From DATBHM01 sp963772375 (lineage in GTDB: Bacteria > Actinomycetota > UBA4738 > JACQTL01): a stretch of DNA of 64,000 nt. A program made the position numbers and the translations under genes. The notes beneath the pieces were generated by a model. The model was not told the DNA's origin, did not search any database, and saw nothing but the letters and a program-made list of their open reading frames with translations. The DNA is taken from the NCBI GenBank assembly GCA_963772375.1, contig CAVYXG010000001.1, positions 496,001 to 560,000 on the forward strand, read 5' to 3'. The first letter of the stretch is position 1. Every line of letters starts with the position of its first letter. Below are positions 1-8,223 of this stretch, piece after piece.

Positions 1-1755
1 CTCACCGGCATCCCATCCATCCGCATGGAGGTCGTGCTGCCGTACGTGCTGGTGGGGATGCTGGCGCTGGCCGTGGGGGCCACCGCCGCGGTCGGCACCG
101 GCCGGCAGGAATGGTGGCGGTGGGCGGCGGCGGCGGCGGCGGCGGGCGTGACGATCGGGACCACCCGCCTGGTCGGCGAGAACGTCTCGAACCTGATGAA
201 CCTGCTGTTCGTCCTCGTGGCGTTCCTGCTGCTGATCCGCTTCGCCGCTCCGGACGGGGGGTGGCCGGGGTTCGCCGGCTCCATCGTGCTGCTTGCGGCG
301 GCGGCGCTGTCCCACTGGCTGTTCATGCCGGTCGTCGCCCTGTTCATGGCGGCGTGGTGGCTGCTGGCGCTGCCGTCGTCGATCCGGGCCCGGCGCGCGG
401 GAACGCCCCTGGTTCGAACCGAGGCCGGCGCCCTGTTCGCCGCCGGGGGGATCGCGGGCGCGGCCACGCTGGCGCTGATCTACCCGGTGCTGGGGTCGTC
501 GTTCAGGACGCGGGAGATCGGCGAGCTGCGGAGCCGGTACCTGCCGAAGTTCCGGGAGGACCTCAACGGCATGGCGGCGTGGGCGGTCGCCGCGCCGACG
601 GCGGTGGGCGGCTACCTGGTGGCGCGTCCGGCCGCGGCCGACCGATCGGACGTCCCGGAGCGGGGGCCGTTCCTGCGGATGCTCGGCGGGTGGACGGCCG
701 TGTGCCTGCTCGGGATGGCGATCGCCGCGATCACCCTGGCGCTCCCGCCGCACCGGTTCCTCGGGCTGCTCGTGGCGATGCCGATGGCGGTGGCGCTGGG
801 CGCGCTGGTGTGGACCGTCGGCCGGTGGGTGGCCCGACACGCCGGCCGGCCGGCGGGGATCGCGACGGCCGTGCTGATCGTCGGCGCGCTGACGATCCCG
901 ACGGTGCTGTGGTGGTTCGGCCCGGCCGACGTCCGCGGCGACGTCGTGCTCCGGGAGCCTGCTCAGGGGCCCGAGCAGTGGTTCCAGCAGGACGCGTACC
1001 AGGAGGCCCGCTCGATCGACGCCTACGTCGCGCAGCTGCCGGCCGGGCGGCAGGTGGTGGTCGGCGTGGGGCCGCTCGGCTCGTCCGGGCCGATCTCGAT
1101 CTCCCTCAAGGAACGAACGGTCCGCGCGGGCCTCGCCCCGGAGCACCAGGCCCGTGTGTGGGTCGTCCCGGGCGAACCGGCGGACCTGCTGGACGGGCGG
1201 TTCACCCGGGTCCCGAGCGGGGAGGCGAACGCCCATAACCGGCCGTTCTTCGACGAAGGCGCGTCCGCGCTGCGCTCCGGCGCCGCCATCGTGGTGCCGA
1301 GGGCGCTCGGCGCGCGGGAGTTCCGGCGGGCCGTGCAGCAGGACGATGCCCGGGTCATCGCGCCCGGCGTGGCGCTGGTGCGCGGGCCGACGCCGGAGTC
1401 GCCGATCGGCGCCCCTCCCCCGCTGCGCGTCGTCCCCACGACGGAGGCCGGCGTCCTGCAGGCGATCGCGCTGGTGGTGCTGCTCGGCGTGGCCGGCCTC
1501 GGCTGGGCGCTGTGGTTCCTCGGAACGGGCGCCCGGCCGCTCGTCGTGGTCTCGGTCGCGCCGACGGCCGGGGCCGGGGTCCTCGTCCTCGTCGCGCTCG
1601 CCGCGACGAAGCTCGGACTGCACGTGGCCGAGGCGCCGGGCGTCGCCCTGACGGTGGTGGTGGCCACCACGGGGTTCCTGCTCGCGGCCGTGGGGCGGCG
1701 ACGCTCGCGCCGAACGCCGGTCAGCGAGCCGGCAGCCCAGCCAGCAGCGCCCTAA
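1..1755 (+). CDS. Multi-pass membrane protein of unknown function, 5' end cut by window edge
   Basis: The reading frame is open from base 1, so the N-terminus probably lies outside the window; the first internal Met codon is at 25. What is visible (about 580 residues) is dominated by hydrophobic segments: roughly ten membrane helices, with a soluble stretch at about residues 320-460 and two further helices near the C-terminus before an Arg-rich tail. I recognise no catalytic motif. Topology resembles large actinobacterial integral membrane proteins (polyprenyl-linked sugar transferase-like), but that is only topology. Its 3' end overlaps the convergent thiE gene by about 35 bp. Confidence 0.7.
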   Translation, partial: LTGIPSIRMEVVLPYVLVGMLALAVGATAAVGTGRQEWWRWAAAAAAAGVTIGTTRLVGENVSNLMNLLFVLVAFLLLIRFAAPDGGWPGFAGSIVLLAAAALSHWLFMPVVALFMAAWWLLALPSSIRARRAGTPLVRTEAGALFAAGGIAGAATLALIYPVLGSSFRTREIGELRSRYLPKFREDLNGMAAWAVAAPTAVGGYLVARPAAADRSDVPERGPFLRMLGGWTAVCLLGMAIAAITLALPPHRFLGLLVAMPMAVALGALVWTVGRWVARHAGRPAGIATAVLIVGALTIPTVLWWFGPADVRGDVVLREPAQGPEQWFQQDAYQEARSIDAYVAQLPAGRQVVVGVGPLGSSGPISISLKERTVRAGLAPEHQARVWVVPGEPADLLDGRFTRVPSGEANAHNRPFFDEGASALRSGAAIVVPRALGAREFRRAVQQDDARVIAPGVALVRGPTPESPIGAPPPLRVVPTTEAGVLQAIALVVLLGVAGLGWALWFLGTGARPLVVVSVAPTAGAGVLVLVALAATKLGLHVAEAPGVALTVVVATTGFLLAAVGRRRSRRTPVSEPAAQPAAP

Positions 1756-2362
1756 CCGCGGCCGCGGGGTCGGCGGCCTCGGTCACCGCGCGAACGACGA
1801 CGATGCGTTTCGCGCCGGCCTCGACCGCCGCCGGCAACGTGCCCGGGTCGATCCCCCCGATCGCGAACCACGGCCGCTCGACCGTCGCCGCCGCGTGCCG
1901 GACCACCTCGAGCCCGGTGCCGGGCCGGCCCGGCTTGGTCGGGGTGGGATGGACCGGGCCGGCGGTCACGTAGTCGGCCACGCCGGGCGCGGCGTCGAGC
2001 TGGTGGTTCGAATGGCAGGACAGCCCGACGATCGCGTCGTCTCCGAGGATCTCGCGGGCCACCGCCGGCGGGAGGTCGTTCTGCCCGACGTGGACACCGT
2101 CCGCGCCGAGCGACAGCGCCACGTCCGGACGGTCGTTCACGGTGAACAGCGCGCCGTGGCGTTCGGCGGCCTCGCGGAACGACTCCCCCCACCGAAGCAC
2201 GTCGCCCGCCTCGGCCTCCTTCTCCCGGAGCTGGACGACGTCGACCCCAGCTCCGAGGATCGCGTCGAGGAACTCCTTCAGATCCCCCTGCCCGGTGCGG
2301 GCGCCGGTGACGACGTACAGCCAGGACCTCGACAGCCGTGCGCGGCGTTCGGTTGGCTCCAC
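1721..2362 (-). CDS. thiE: Thiamine-phosphate synthase
   Basis: Joins HMP-PP and the thiazole phosphate carboxylate to give thiamin phosphate, in the cytoplasm. The 213-residue product is normal for ThiE and has the family motifs QLREK (44-48), FTVNDR (73-78), GVHVGQNDLP (89-98), a TPTKPG phosphate loop and AIGGI near the end. The frame stays open upstream to 2452, but that would run through thiS. The GTG at 2362, four bases after the thiS stop and preceded by a G-rich stretch, gives the expected length and is chosen. It is the second gene of a thiS-thiE pair and its tail overlaps the convergent membrane-protein gene. Confidence 0.93.
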   Translation of the reverse strand: MEPTERRARLSRSWLYVVTGARTGQGDLKEFLDAILGAGVDVVQLREKEAEAGDVLRWGESFREAAERHGALFTVNDRPDVALSLGADGVHVGQNDLPPAVAREILGDDAIVGLSCHSNHQLDAAPGVADYVTAGPVHPTPTKPGRPGTGLEVVRHAAATVERPWFAIGGIDPGTLPAAVEAGAKRIVVVRAVTEAADPAAAVRALLAGLPAR

Positions 2363-2366
2363 CGGT

Positions 2367-2564
2367 TCAGCCCCCCGCCACCGCGCGGACCAGCTCCATC
2401 CGGTCGCCCTCGCCGAGCTCGATCCCGTACCGGGCTCGCTCGAGCGCCTCACCGTTCAGCTCGACGACGACCAGCTGGGGGTCCAGCCCCCGCAGGCGGA
2501 TGAACCCGTCCACGGTGATTCCGCCGTCGACCTCGTACGTCCTGCCGTTCGCCCTGACCCGCAT
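2367..2564 (-). CDS. thiS: Sulfur carrier protein ThiS
   Basis: Small ubiquitin-like protein (65 aa) that carries the thiazole sulfur as a C-terminal thiocarboxylate delivered to ThiG. It ends in the required Gly-Gly and has the LNGE and GDRMELVRAVAGG features of the family. It sits four bases upstream of thiE. No Shine-Dalgarno site is visible; a TACACT -10-like box ends eight bases before the ATG, so the transcript may be leaderless. Unlike thiG, it has no TPP riboswitch in front. ThiF was not found in the window. Confidence 0.93.
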   Translation of the reverse strand: MRVRANGRTYEVDGGITVDGFIRLRGLDPQLVVVELNGEALERARYGIELGEGDRMELVRAVAGG

Positions 2565-2572
2565 CGGGGGCC

Positions 2573-2578
2573 AGTGTA
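2573..2578 (-). promoter_or_regulatory. -10 box (TACACT) of a probable leaderless thiS-thiE promoter
   Basis: TACACT on the minus strand is separated from the thiS ATG by eight bases, placing the transcription start at or next to the start codon. I see no convincing -35 element. Confidence 0.45.
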
Positions 2579-2595
2579 GGAACGCCCCGGCGAGA

Positions 2596-2637
2596 TGCGG
2601 CCGCCCGGTGGGATTCCCCTTCCGCCGGGCGGCCGCA
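2596..2637 (-). terminator. GC-rich hairpin after the DUF4349 gene
   Basis: A perfect 13-bp inverted repeat (TGCGGCCGCCCGG and its complement) flanks a 16-base loop, starting eight bases after the stop codon at 2645. There is no T-run, so this is a terminator-like hairpin rather than a canonical intrinsic terminator. It separates the sigma/DUF4349 operon from thiS. Confidence 0.55.
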
Positions 2638-2644
2638 CGCCTCC

Positions 2645-3742
2645 TCAGGCCGTGGCCATGCGCGAACGCCGGAGCCGCCGCACCACGAACCAGGCGACCA
2701 GGGCCACCGCGAGCACCGGGAGGAGGTACCCGATCCCGACGACCACCGAGAACACCACGCCGAGGAACCCCGCCACGCCCTTGTGGACCGCGACCGTGAG
2801 CTTGGGGTTCTTCACCTGGTTGACCGGCGGCGGGACGACCTTCGCGCCCCGTTCCTCCATCGCCAGGTGGATCGTCCCGAGGTCCGAACGGTTCTGCAGC
2901 ACCCGGAGCTGACCCTGCAGCTCCTCGATGCGGAGCTCGGTGTCCGACAGCACGCGGTTCACCTTGAGCGTGGCGTCGACCGTGGGGGCCTTCGCCAGCA
3001 GGCGTCGGAGCGAGGCCTCCTGCGCCTCGGCGTTCTTCAGCCGCGCACCGAGGTCGACGAACTGCGACGTGACGTCGACTCCGGTCACCTCCTGATGCAG
3101 GACTCGCCCGAGCGCGCGGAGTTGGGCCAGCGCGAGCGCGAACTTGTCCGCGGGCACCCGCATGGTCATCTCGCCGGAGTGCGTCGTGGTCCCCGAGGTC
3201 GACGAGGTCTGCACGTAGCCGCCGTACTGCTCGGCGATGCTCATCGCCTTCTGGAACTGCGTGACGAAGTCGTGCCGGTCGACCCGGATGTCCATCTCCG
3301 CGGTCTTCACGATGTTCGGCCCGACGGCCGGAACCCCGTCCACGAACGGGGGCGCCACAGCGGAGGGGGCAGCCGACGGCACCGGGGCGGGCGCGGCACC
3401 GTGGACGACGCCGCCCGCGATTCCGAAACGCTCACCCACCGAATTCCGGTTCGGGGCCCGGTGCGCCCGCAGATCGGCGAGGCTTCTGGCTGCCCCGTCG
3501 GCCGACTGCACAGCAGCGGGACGAGGCGCCACCGATGAGACCCCGGGCCCGCCCGTCGCGAGATACCCCACCACGCCCGCGACCGCGACGAAGGACGCGG
3601 CGAGACCGCTCACGAGCTTCCAGCGAGCGACGCTCCGCCGACCGCGCGTCGCGACCGCCCGGGGAGCGGCTGCGGTCGCCCGGGTCGCGGCCTCCATCAG
3701 ATCCGTCCGCAGGTCGTCCAGGAAGCGGATGTCCACGCTCAC
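2645..3742 (-). CDS. DUF4349 membrane protein coupled to an ECF sigma factor
   Basis: 365 residues. A short cytoplasmic N-terminus and a helix at about 47-65 are followed by a Pro/Ala-rich linker, then the DUF4349 region (about 145-310: a conserved VKTAEMDIRV start, a GGYV turn, MTMRVPADKF, and a long coiled-coil-like helix), and a final membrane helix with an RRLRRSR tail. The GTG start overlaps the sigma-factor stop by four bases (GTGA). The pairing and single-pass N-terminus fit an anti-sigma role or a membrane sensor for the sigma factor; this is inference, since DUF4349 itself has no established activity. The track frame extends far upstream, but that part is antisense to the Usp-ABC1 gene. 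Confidence 0.85.
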   Translation of the reverse strand: MSVDIRFLDDLRTDLMEAATRATAAAPRAVATRGRRSVARWKLVSGLAASFVAVAGVVGYLATGGPGVSSVAPRPAAVQSADGAARSLADLRAHRAPNRNSVGERFGIAGGVVHGAAPAPVPSAAPSAVAPPFVDGVPAVGPNIVKTAEMDIRVDRHDFVTQFQKAMSIAEQYGGYVQTSSTSGTTTHSGEMTMRVPADKFALALAQLRALGRVLHQEVTGVDVTSQFVDLGARLKNAEAQEASLRRLLAKAPTVDATLKVNRVLSDTELRIEELQGQLRVLQNRSDLGTIHLAMEERGAKVVPPPVNQVKNPKLTVAVHKGVAGFLGVVFSVVVGIGYLLPVLAVALVAWFVVRRLRRSRMATA

Positions 3743-4359
3743 GACCGGCCTCCCGATTCCGACTCGACCGGCTCGAGGACGTGCGGCTCGTCGCCGTCGA
3801 CGCCCTGCTGCTCCAGCATCGTGCCCAGCCGGCGGAGCCCGCGGCTCACCCGGGCCCGCGCGGTCTGCTGCGACGCGCCCGTCAGCGCGGCGACCTCGTC
3901 GTAGGTCCGGCCCTCGACCACGCGGAGGTTCACCGCCTGCCGCTGGTCCGCCGGGAGCAGCGCGAACGCCTCCGCCACCTGCCCCCGCACCTCCTCCGTG
4001 TCCATGAGCTCCTCGATCCGGTCGTAGTCCTGGTCCGACAGCTCCCGGGCCGGCATCCCGAGTTTCCTCCGCGCCCTCGCGTCGACCGCCCCGTGTCGGT
4101 GGTACCGCGCCAGCTGGTGCCGGGCGATCCCGTACAGCCAGGCCGCGGCGCCGCCTCCCTGCGGCACGAACCGCATCCGGGACACGAACGCCTGAGCGAA
4201 CGTCTCCGCCGTCAGCTCGGCCGCCGACTCCGGGTCGAACGTCCGCCGGACGAAGAACCGCAGCAGCGCCTCCGCGTGGCGGTCGTACAGCTCGCCGAAC
4301 GCCTCCGGCCGGGCCCGCGACAGCAGCAACAGCTCGTCGTCGTCGAGTTCCCGCTCCAC
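3739..4359 (-). CDS. ECF-type RNA polymerase sigma factor
   Basis: 206 residues with the sigma-70 region 2 (about 15-85: FGELYDRHAEALLRF, AETFAQAF, AAWLYGIARHQLARY) and region 4 (about 130-185: LPADQRQAVNLRVVEGRTYDEVAA, then an HTH with TARARVSRGLRRL). It would direct polymerase to a small regulon. The frame is open to 4491, but the GTG at 4359 has a GGAGAGG site just upstream and begins exactly at the family N-terminus; the longer form would run into the divergent Usp-ABC1 promoter. It is followed, with a four-base overlap, by the DUF4349 membrane protein. Confidence 0.9.
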   Translation of the reverse strand: MERELDDDELLLLSRARPEAFGELYDRHAEALLRFFVRRTFDPESAAELTAETFAQAFVSRMRFVPQGGGAAAWLYGIARHQLARYHRHGAVDARARRKLGMPARELSDQDYDRIEELMDTEEVRGQVAEAFALLPADQRQAVNLRVVEGRTYDEVAALTGASQQTARARVSRGLRRLGTMLEQQGVDGDEPHVLEPVESESGGRS

Positions 4360-4457
4360 CGCCCTCTCCAACCCGTGCGCGCAGGGTTCCGCCCGTACTA
4401 TGCCCCGACCCCGGGGATGTGTGACGGACTCCGGCCGGGCCGGGCGGCCGGTAGGCT

Positions 4458-6572
4458 GTGCGGCCGAGACCCGCACCGGAGGTTCGCACACTGGACACCG
4501 TCAATCGCATCCTGGTCGCCACCGACCGCTCGGGCACCGCATCGAAGGCCGTCGACTGGGCGGCGAACATGGCCCGGAACTTCGGCGCCGAGCTGCTCCT
4601 GCTCCAGGTGATCGTCCCCGAGGACGACCAGCAGCCCGAGACCGGTGCCGCCGAGGTCGCCGCCGTCGCCGACGCGCTCCCCGGCCTGAAGGACATGGCC
4701 GCCCAGCTGGCCGGCCCCAAGGGCCTGGCCCGCGTGACGGTCGACATCGATCCGGCCCGCGCGATCGTCCAGGTGGCCGACGAGGAGGGCGTCGACGTGG
4801 TGGTCGTCGGCAACCTCGGCATGAGCGGCCGGAAGAAGTTCCTGCTCGGGAACGTCCCCAACCGCGTGAGTCACAACGCCCGCTGCACCGTGATCATCGT
4901 GAACACCGCCCCCGGGGAGGCCGGCCGGGTCATGCCGATCCGAACGGACCTCCAGCAGGCGGCGCTGAAGGAGGAAGAGGAGGCCGTCCAGGGCTCGCTC
5001 CTCGGCCGGGCCGCCCGCATCGGCCGGGTCATGTCGAAGTACGGCGTCCGGGAGGTGTTCTCTCCGGACGACGACGTCTCCGAGGCCACCATCCGCGAAC
5101 GGGCCCGGGCGCTGCGCAGCGCCATGGAGGAGCTCGGCCCGACGTTCGCCAAGCTCGGGCAGATCCTCTCCACCCGCCCCGACCTCATGCCGCCGGCGTT
5201 CATCGAGGAGCTCGCCACCCTCCAGGACCGCGTCACCCCGCTCACCGAGGAGGAGGTCGTCGAGGTCATGGAGGAGGAGCTGGGCGTCCCGTGGGAGGAC
5301 GTGTTCCACTCCATCGAACCCACCCCCATCGCCGCCGGGACCATCGCCGAGGTCCACTGCGCCACGCTCGAGACCGGCGAGAAGGTGGTCGTGAAGGTCC
5401 AGCGTCCGACGGCGCGCAGGGACATCCTCCAGGACCTCGGCCTCCTCGAGCGGTTCGCCGAGAAGACGAAGCACCGCCCGGCGTTCCGGCAGGTGTTCGA
5501 CATGCCGGCAATCATCGAGCACCTCTCCGAGTCGCTCCGGCGCGAGCTCGACTTCCGCCAGGAAGCCCGGAACATCGAACGCATGCGCGAGGTGCTCGAG
5601 CCGTACGACCGGCTCGACGTGCCCGGCGTGTTCCACGACTACTCGACCGACCGACTGCTCGTGATGGAGGAGGTCCAGGGGATCCCGATCAAGGACATCC
5701 CCGAGGGCCCCGGGCGCAAGGAGGCCGCCCGGCAGCTCCTCGAGTCGTACTACCGGCAGATCCTGCAGGACGGGTTCTTCCACGCCGACCCCCACCCGGG
5801 CAACCTCATGTGGTGGAACGACCGCATCTACTTCCTCGACTTCGGGATGGTCGGCGAGGTCGGCCCCGACATCCGCGAGCTGCTGCTCCTCCTGCTGCTC
5901 GCGTTCGCCAACAGCGACGTGAACTTCCTCGCGGACGTGACCCTCATGCTGGCCGGCGACGAGAGCCGGAGCGAGGTCGACGTCGACGCGTTCCGGGAGG
6001 ACCTCTCGCGGCTGATGTCCCGGTACCGGGACGTATCGCTCCGCGAGATCCAGCTCGGGCCGATCCTGCAGGAGGTCACCGAGATCTCGATCCGCCACGA
6101 CGTGCCGCTGCCGTCGTCGCTGGCGCTGACCGGCAAGGCGCTGGCGCAGATGCAGCTCGCGACGGCACAGCTCGACCCCGACCTCGACCCGTTCGCGGTG
6201 GCCGGGCAGTTCGTCGTGAAGCGGATGATGGGCCAGCTCCGGGGCAAGACGAACTTCGGCAGGATGTTCTACGAGGCCCAGAAGCTGCGGGTGCGTCTGG
6301 GGCGCCTGGTCGAGGCCGTCGAACGCATGTCGGGGGCGCGGCCGGGCCCGAAGCTGCAGGTCCATTTCCGGGGGACCGAGCGGCTCGAGGACACCATCCG
6401 GCGGGCGGGCCGGCGGCTGGCGCTGGCGATCACCGCCGGAGGCGCGCTGCTGGCGACCGCGCTGACGGCGGCCTCCGCTCGGGTGGCCGGTTGGGTGCCG
6501 GTCACGCTCGGCGTGGTGGGCGGCGTGCTGCTGACCTGGCTGTTCCTCGACCTGGCCCGCCGGCGGCGGTAG
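4458..6572 (+). CDS. Universal-stress-protein / ABC1 (UbiB-ADCK) atypical kinase fusion
   Basis: 704 residues, three parts. Residues 17-150 form a Usp domain with the nucleotide-loop pattern GNLGMSG...GNVPNRV (119-136). Residues about 215-600 form an ABC1/UbiB kinase-like domain: KxGQ motif AKLGQ (231-235), an A-rich loop AAGTIAEVH (292-300) departing from the usual AAAS, Lys313, the ELDFRQEARN signature, catalytic HADPHPGN (442-449) and DFG (461-463). Two hydrophobic segments end the protein (about 645-695), as in membrane-attached UbiB proteins. ABC1 proteins support quinone/prenyl-lipid metabolism; no quinone gene is nearby. The listed GTG has no good ribosome site and directly abuts a TAGGCT -10-like box; a CTG at 4491, eight bases after GGAGG, may be the true start. 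Confidence 0.88.
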   Translation: MRPRPAPEVRTLDTVNRILVATDRSGTASKAVDWAANMARNFGAELLLLQVIVPEDDQQPETGAAEVAAVADALPGLKDMAAQLAGPKGLARVTVDIDPARAIVQVADEEGVDVVVVGNLGMSGRKKFLLGNVPNRVSHNARCTVIIVNTAPGEAGRVMPIRTDLQQAALKEEEEAVQGSLLGRAARIGRVMSKYGVREVFSPDDDVSEATIRERARALRSAMEELGPTFAKLGQILSTRPDLMPPAFIEELATLQDRVTPLTEEEVVEVMEEELGVPWEDVFHSIEPTPIAAGTIAEVHCATLETGEKVVVKVQRPTARRDILQDLGLLERFAEKTKHRPAFRQVFDMPAIIEHLSESLRRELDFRQEARNIERMREVLEPYDRLDVPGVFHDYSTDRLLVMEEVQGIPIKDIPEGPGRKEAARQLLESYYRQILQDGFFHADPHPGNLMWWNDRIYFLDFGMVGEVGPDIRELLLLLLLAFANSDVNFLADVTLMLAGDESRSEVDVDAFREDLSRLMSRYRDVSLREIQLGPILQEVTEISIRHDVPLPSSLALTGKALAQMQLATAQLDPDLDPFAVAGQFVVKRMMGQLRGKTNFGRMFYEAQKLRVRLGRLVEAVERMSGARPGPKLQVHFRGTERLEDTIRRAGRRLALAITAGGALLATALTAASARVAGWVPVTLGVVGGVLLTWLFLDLARRRR

Positions 6573-6613
6573 GTCGCTCGCCGGACGCTCATCCGCCGGC
6601 TTCCGGCCTCTCC

Positions 6614-6895
6614 TCAGACCTCGACGTCGATCTTGTCGGGCCCGGCCGCCACGCCGGCCTCACGGTCGTCGTTCGGGTCCGGACGATCGCGCCGGGCGTC
6701 CCGTTCCGCCTTCTGGAGCGCCCGTTTGGGGGAGCTGCCGGTCTTCAGGACCTTCATGAGGCGCCGCTCCACCACCCACGCGACGGCGGTCATCATCACG
6801 CCCAGGATCGCGCGTTCGAACCACACCCGGATCTTGTTCAGGCGCGTGGCCCTTCTCGGCCGGAGCGGGGGCCGGCGGTCCTTCTTCCTCGGCAT
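6614..6895 (-). CDS. Small basic membrane protein, function unknown
   Basis: 93 residues: a Lys/Arg-rich N-terminus (MPRKKDRRPP...), one predicted membrane helix at about 27-42, then a charged, Asp/Arg-rich tail ending KIDVEV. I recognise no family. It lies 11 bases downstream of thiH on the same strand and could be the last gene of the thiGH transcript. It converges on the Usp-ABC1 gene. Confidence 0.6.
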   Translation of the reverse strand: MPRKKDRRPPLRPRRATRLNKIRVWFERAILGVMMTAVAWVVERRLMKVLKTGSSPKRALQKAERDARRDRPDPNDDREAGVAAGPDKIDVEV

Positions 6896-6906
6896 CGGCT
6901 CGAAGG

Positions 6907-8223
6907 CTACCGCGCGCCGTCGGGCCCGGGGTGGTCCCGGCCGGCGTGGTCCCGGCCTGCGTGGTCCCGCCCGGCGGCGCTCCCCGAGAGCATCGTCTCC
7001 GCGCTCGGCGTGAGCCGCGACCAGTCCTCCCACACGGGGTCGTAGCCGAGCTCGCGGAGCTTCGCGGCCACCTCCTGCGGCGGGCGGGTGTCCGCCACCT
7101 CGAACTGCTCGGTCGCCTCGTCCGGGTGCTCGTACCCGCCGGGGTCGGTGTGGGAGCCGGCGCTCGTGTGCGTGATGCCCACCTGGAACAGCCCGTCGCG
7201 GAACGCCGCGCCCTCCCGCGCCGACAGAACGAGCCCGGCGTCCGGGAGGGTCAACCGCAGGGCGCAGACCAGCTGCACGAGGTCGCGGTCGCCGAGCAGT
7301 GTCCTGGGCTGGTATCCCGAGGCGCTCGGCCGCATTCGCGGGACGCTGACGCTCACCTGGGACCGCCAGTACCGCTTCATGAGAAAGCGGGCGTGGGCCG
7401 CGACGGCGACGGCCTCGTACCGCCAGTCGTCGTGCAGGCCGAACAGCGCCCCGATCCCCAGCCGCCGCATCCCCGCCCTCGCCGCGCGCTCCGGCCCGAG
7501 CAGCCGCCACCTCGCGTCGCGCTTCCGCCCGGCGAGGTGCACCCGGCGGTACGTGACCGGGTGGTAGGTCTCCTGGTAGATCACCACGCCCTCGCAGCCA
7601 GCGCGGTTGAGGCGCCGGTACTCGTCCTCGCTCCACACCTGGACCTCGATCGAAAGCTGGGGAACCTCCTGCGCCAGCAGGGCGATCCGGTCCTCCAGGA
7701 ACTCGACGCCGGTGAGTCGTTCGTGTTCGCCGGTGAGGAGCAGGATCGAGCGGAACCCCTGCCGCAGCAGGTGCCGGGCCTCGTCGAGGGTGTCCTCCGC
7801 GGTGAGCGTCCGCCGCGCGATCGGCAGCTCGCGGGCGAACCCGCAGTACGCGCAGGTCGTGAGGCACTCGTTCGACAGGTACAGCGGGGCGTACATGCGC
7901 ATCGTGCGGCCGAACCTCGCGATCGTCAGCCGTCGCGAGGCCTCCGCCAGTTCCGGGAGACGCTCGGCCGCCGCCGGCGAGAGCAGCGCCGCGAAGTCGT
8001 GGAGGGTGCGCTCCAGGGGGTGGGCGTCGAGGGCCCGCCGGACCCGCTGCGGCGTCGCGATGCCGGCGACGGCGAGCAGCTCGCCGAATGGCAGGCGTTC
8101 GAGCTCCTCGGCGAACGTCGTCGCCGGCTGGGGGTCGGCGAACCCGTCCCCGTGGCGGTCCGCGGGGTGTTCGAGCGGCTTCAGACCCCTGCCGCCGGTG
8201 TGGACGACCGGACGGGCGCTCAC
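6907..8223 (-). CDS. thiH: 2-iminoacetate synthase ThiH (radical SAM tyrosine lyase)
   Basis: Cleaves tyrosine to dehydroglycine (2-iminoacetate) and p-cresol to feed ThiG thiazole synthesis. The 438-residue protein carries the radical-SAM cluster motif CLTTCAYC (Cx3Cx2C), the LLLTGEHE and VQVWSEDEYRRL regions, and the HTSAGSHTDPGGY block typical of ThiH. The GTG start overlaps the thiG stop by four bases (GTGA). The C-terminus ends in an odd tandem GRDHA repeat encoded by a short DNA repeat at about 6925-6975. Most actinobacteria use the oxygen-dependent ThiO instead, so ThiH hints at low-oxygen tolerance or ancestry. Confidence 0.92.
   Translation of the reverse strand: MSARPVVHTGGRGLKPLEHPADRHGDGFADPQPATTFAEELERLPFGELLAVAGIATPQRVRRALDAHPLERTLHDFAALLSPAAAERLPELAEASRRLTIARFGRTMRMYAPLYLSNECLTTCAYCGFARELPIARRTLTAEDTLDEARHLLRQGFRSILLLTGEHERLTGVEFLEDRIALLAQEVPQLSIEVQVWSEDEYRRLNRAGCEGVVIYQETYHPVTYRRVHLAGRKRDARWRLLGPERAARAGMRRLGIGALFGLHDDWRYEAVAVAAHARFLMKRYWRSQVSVSVPRMRPSASGYQPRTLLGDRDLVQLVCALRLTLPDAGLVLSAREGAAFRDGLFQVGITHTSAGSHTDPGGYEHPDEATEQFEVADTRPPQEVAAKLRELGYDPVWEDWSRLTPSAETMLSGSAAGRDHAGRDHAGRDHPGPDGAR
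6930..6975. repeat. Short tandem repeat (about 15 bp unit) at the 3' end of thiH
   Basis: About three near-identical units related to GTGGTCCCGGCC encode successive GRDHA/GRDHP peptides at the ThiH C-terminus. It looks like a slippage-prone extension outside the conserved enzyme fold. Confidence 0.6.

Noticed and set aside
6930..6975. CRISPR-like short repeats
   Set aside because: The units are tandem, without spacers, and encode the GRDHA tail of ThiH.
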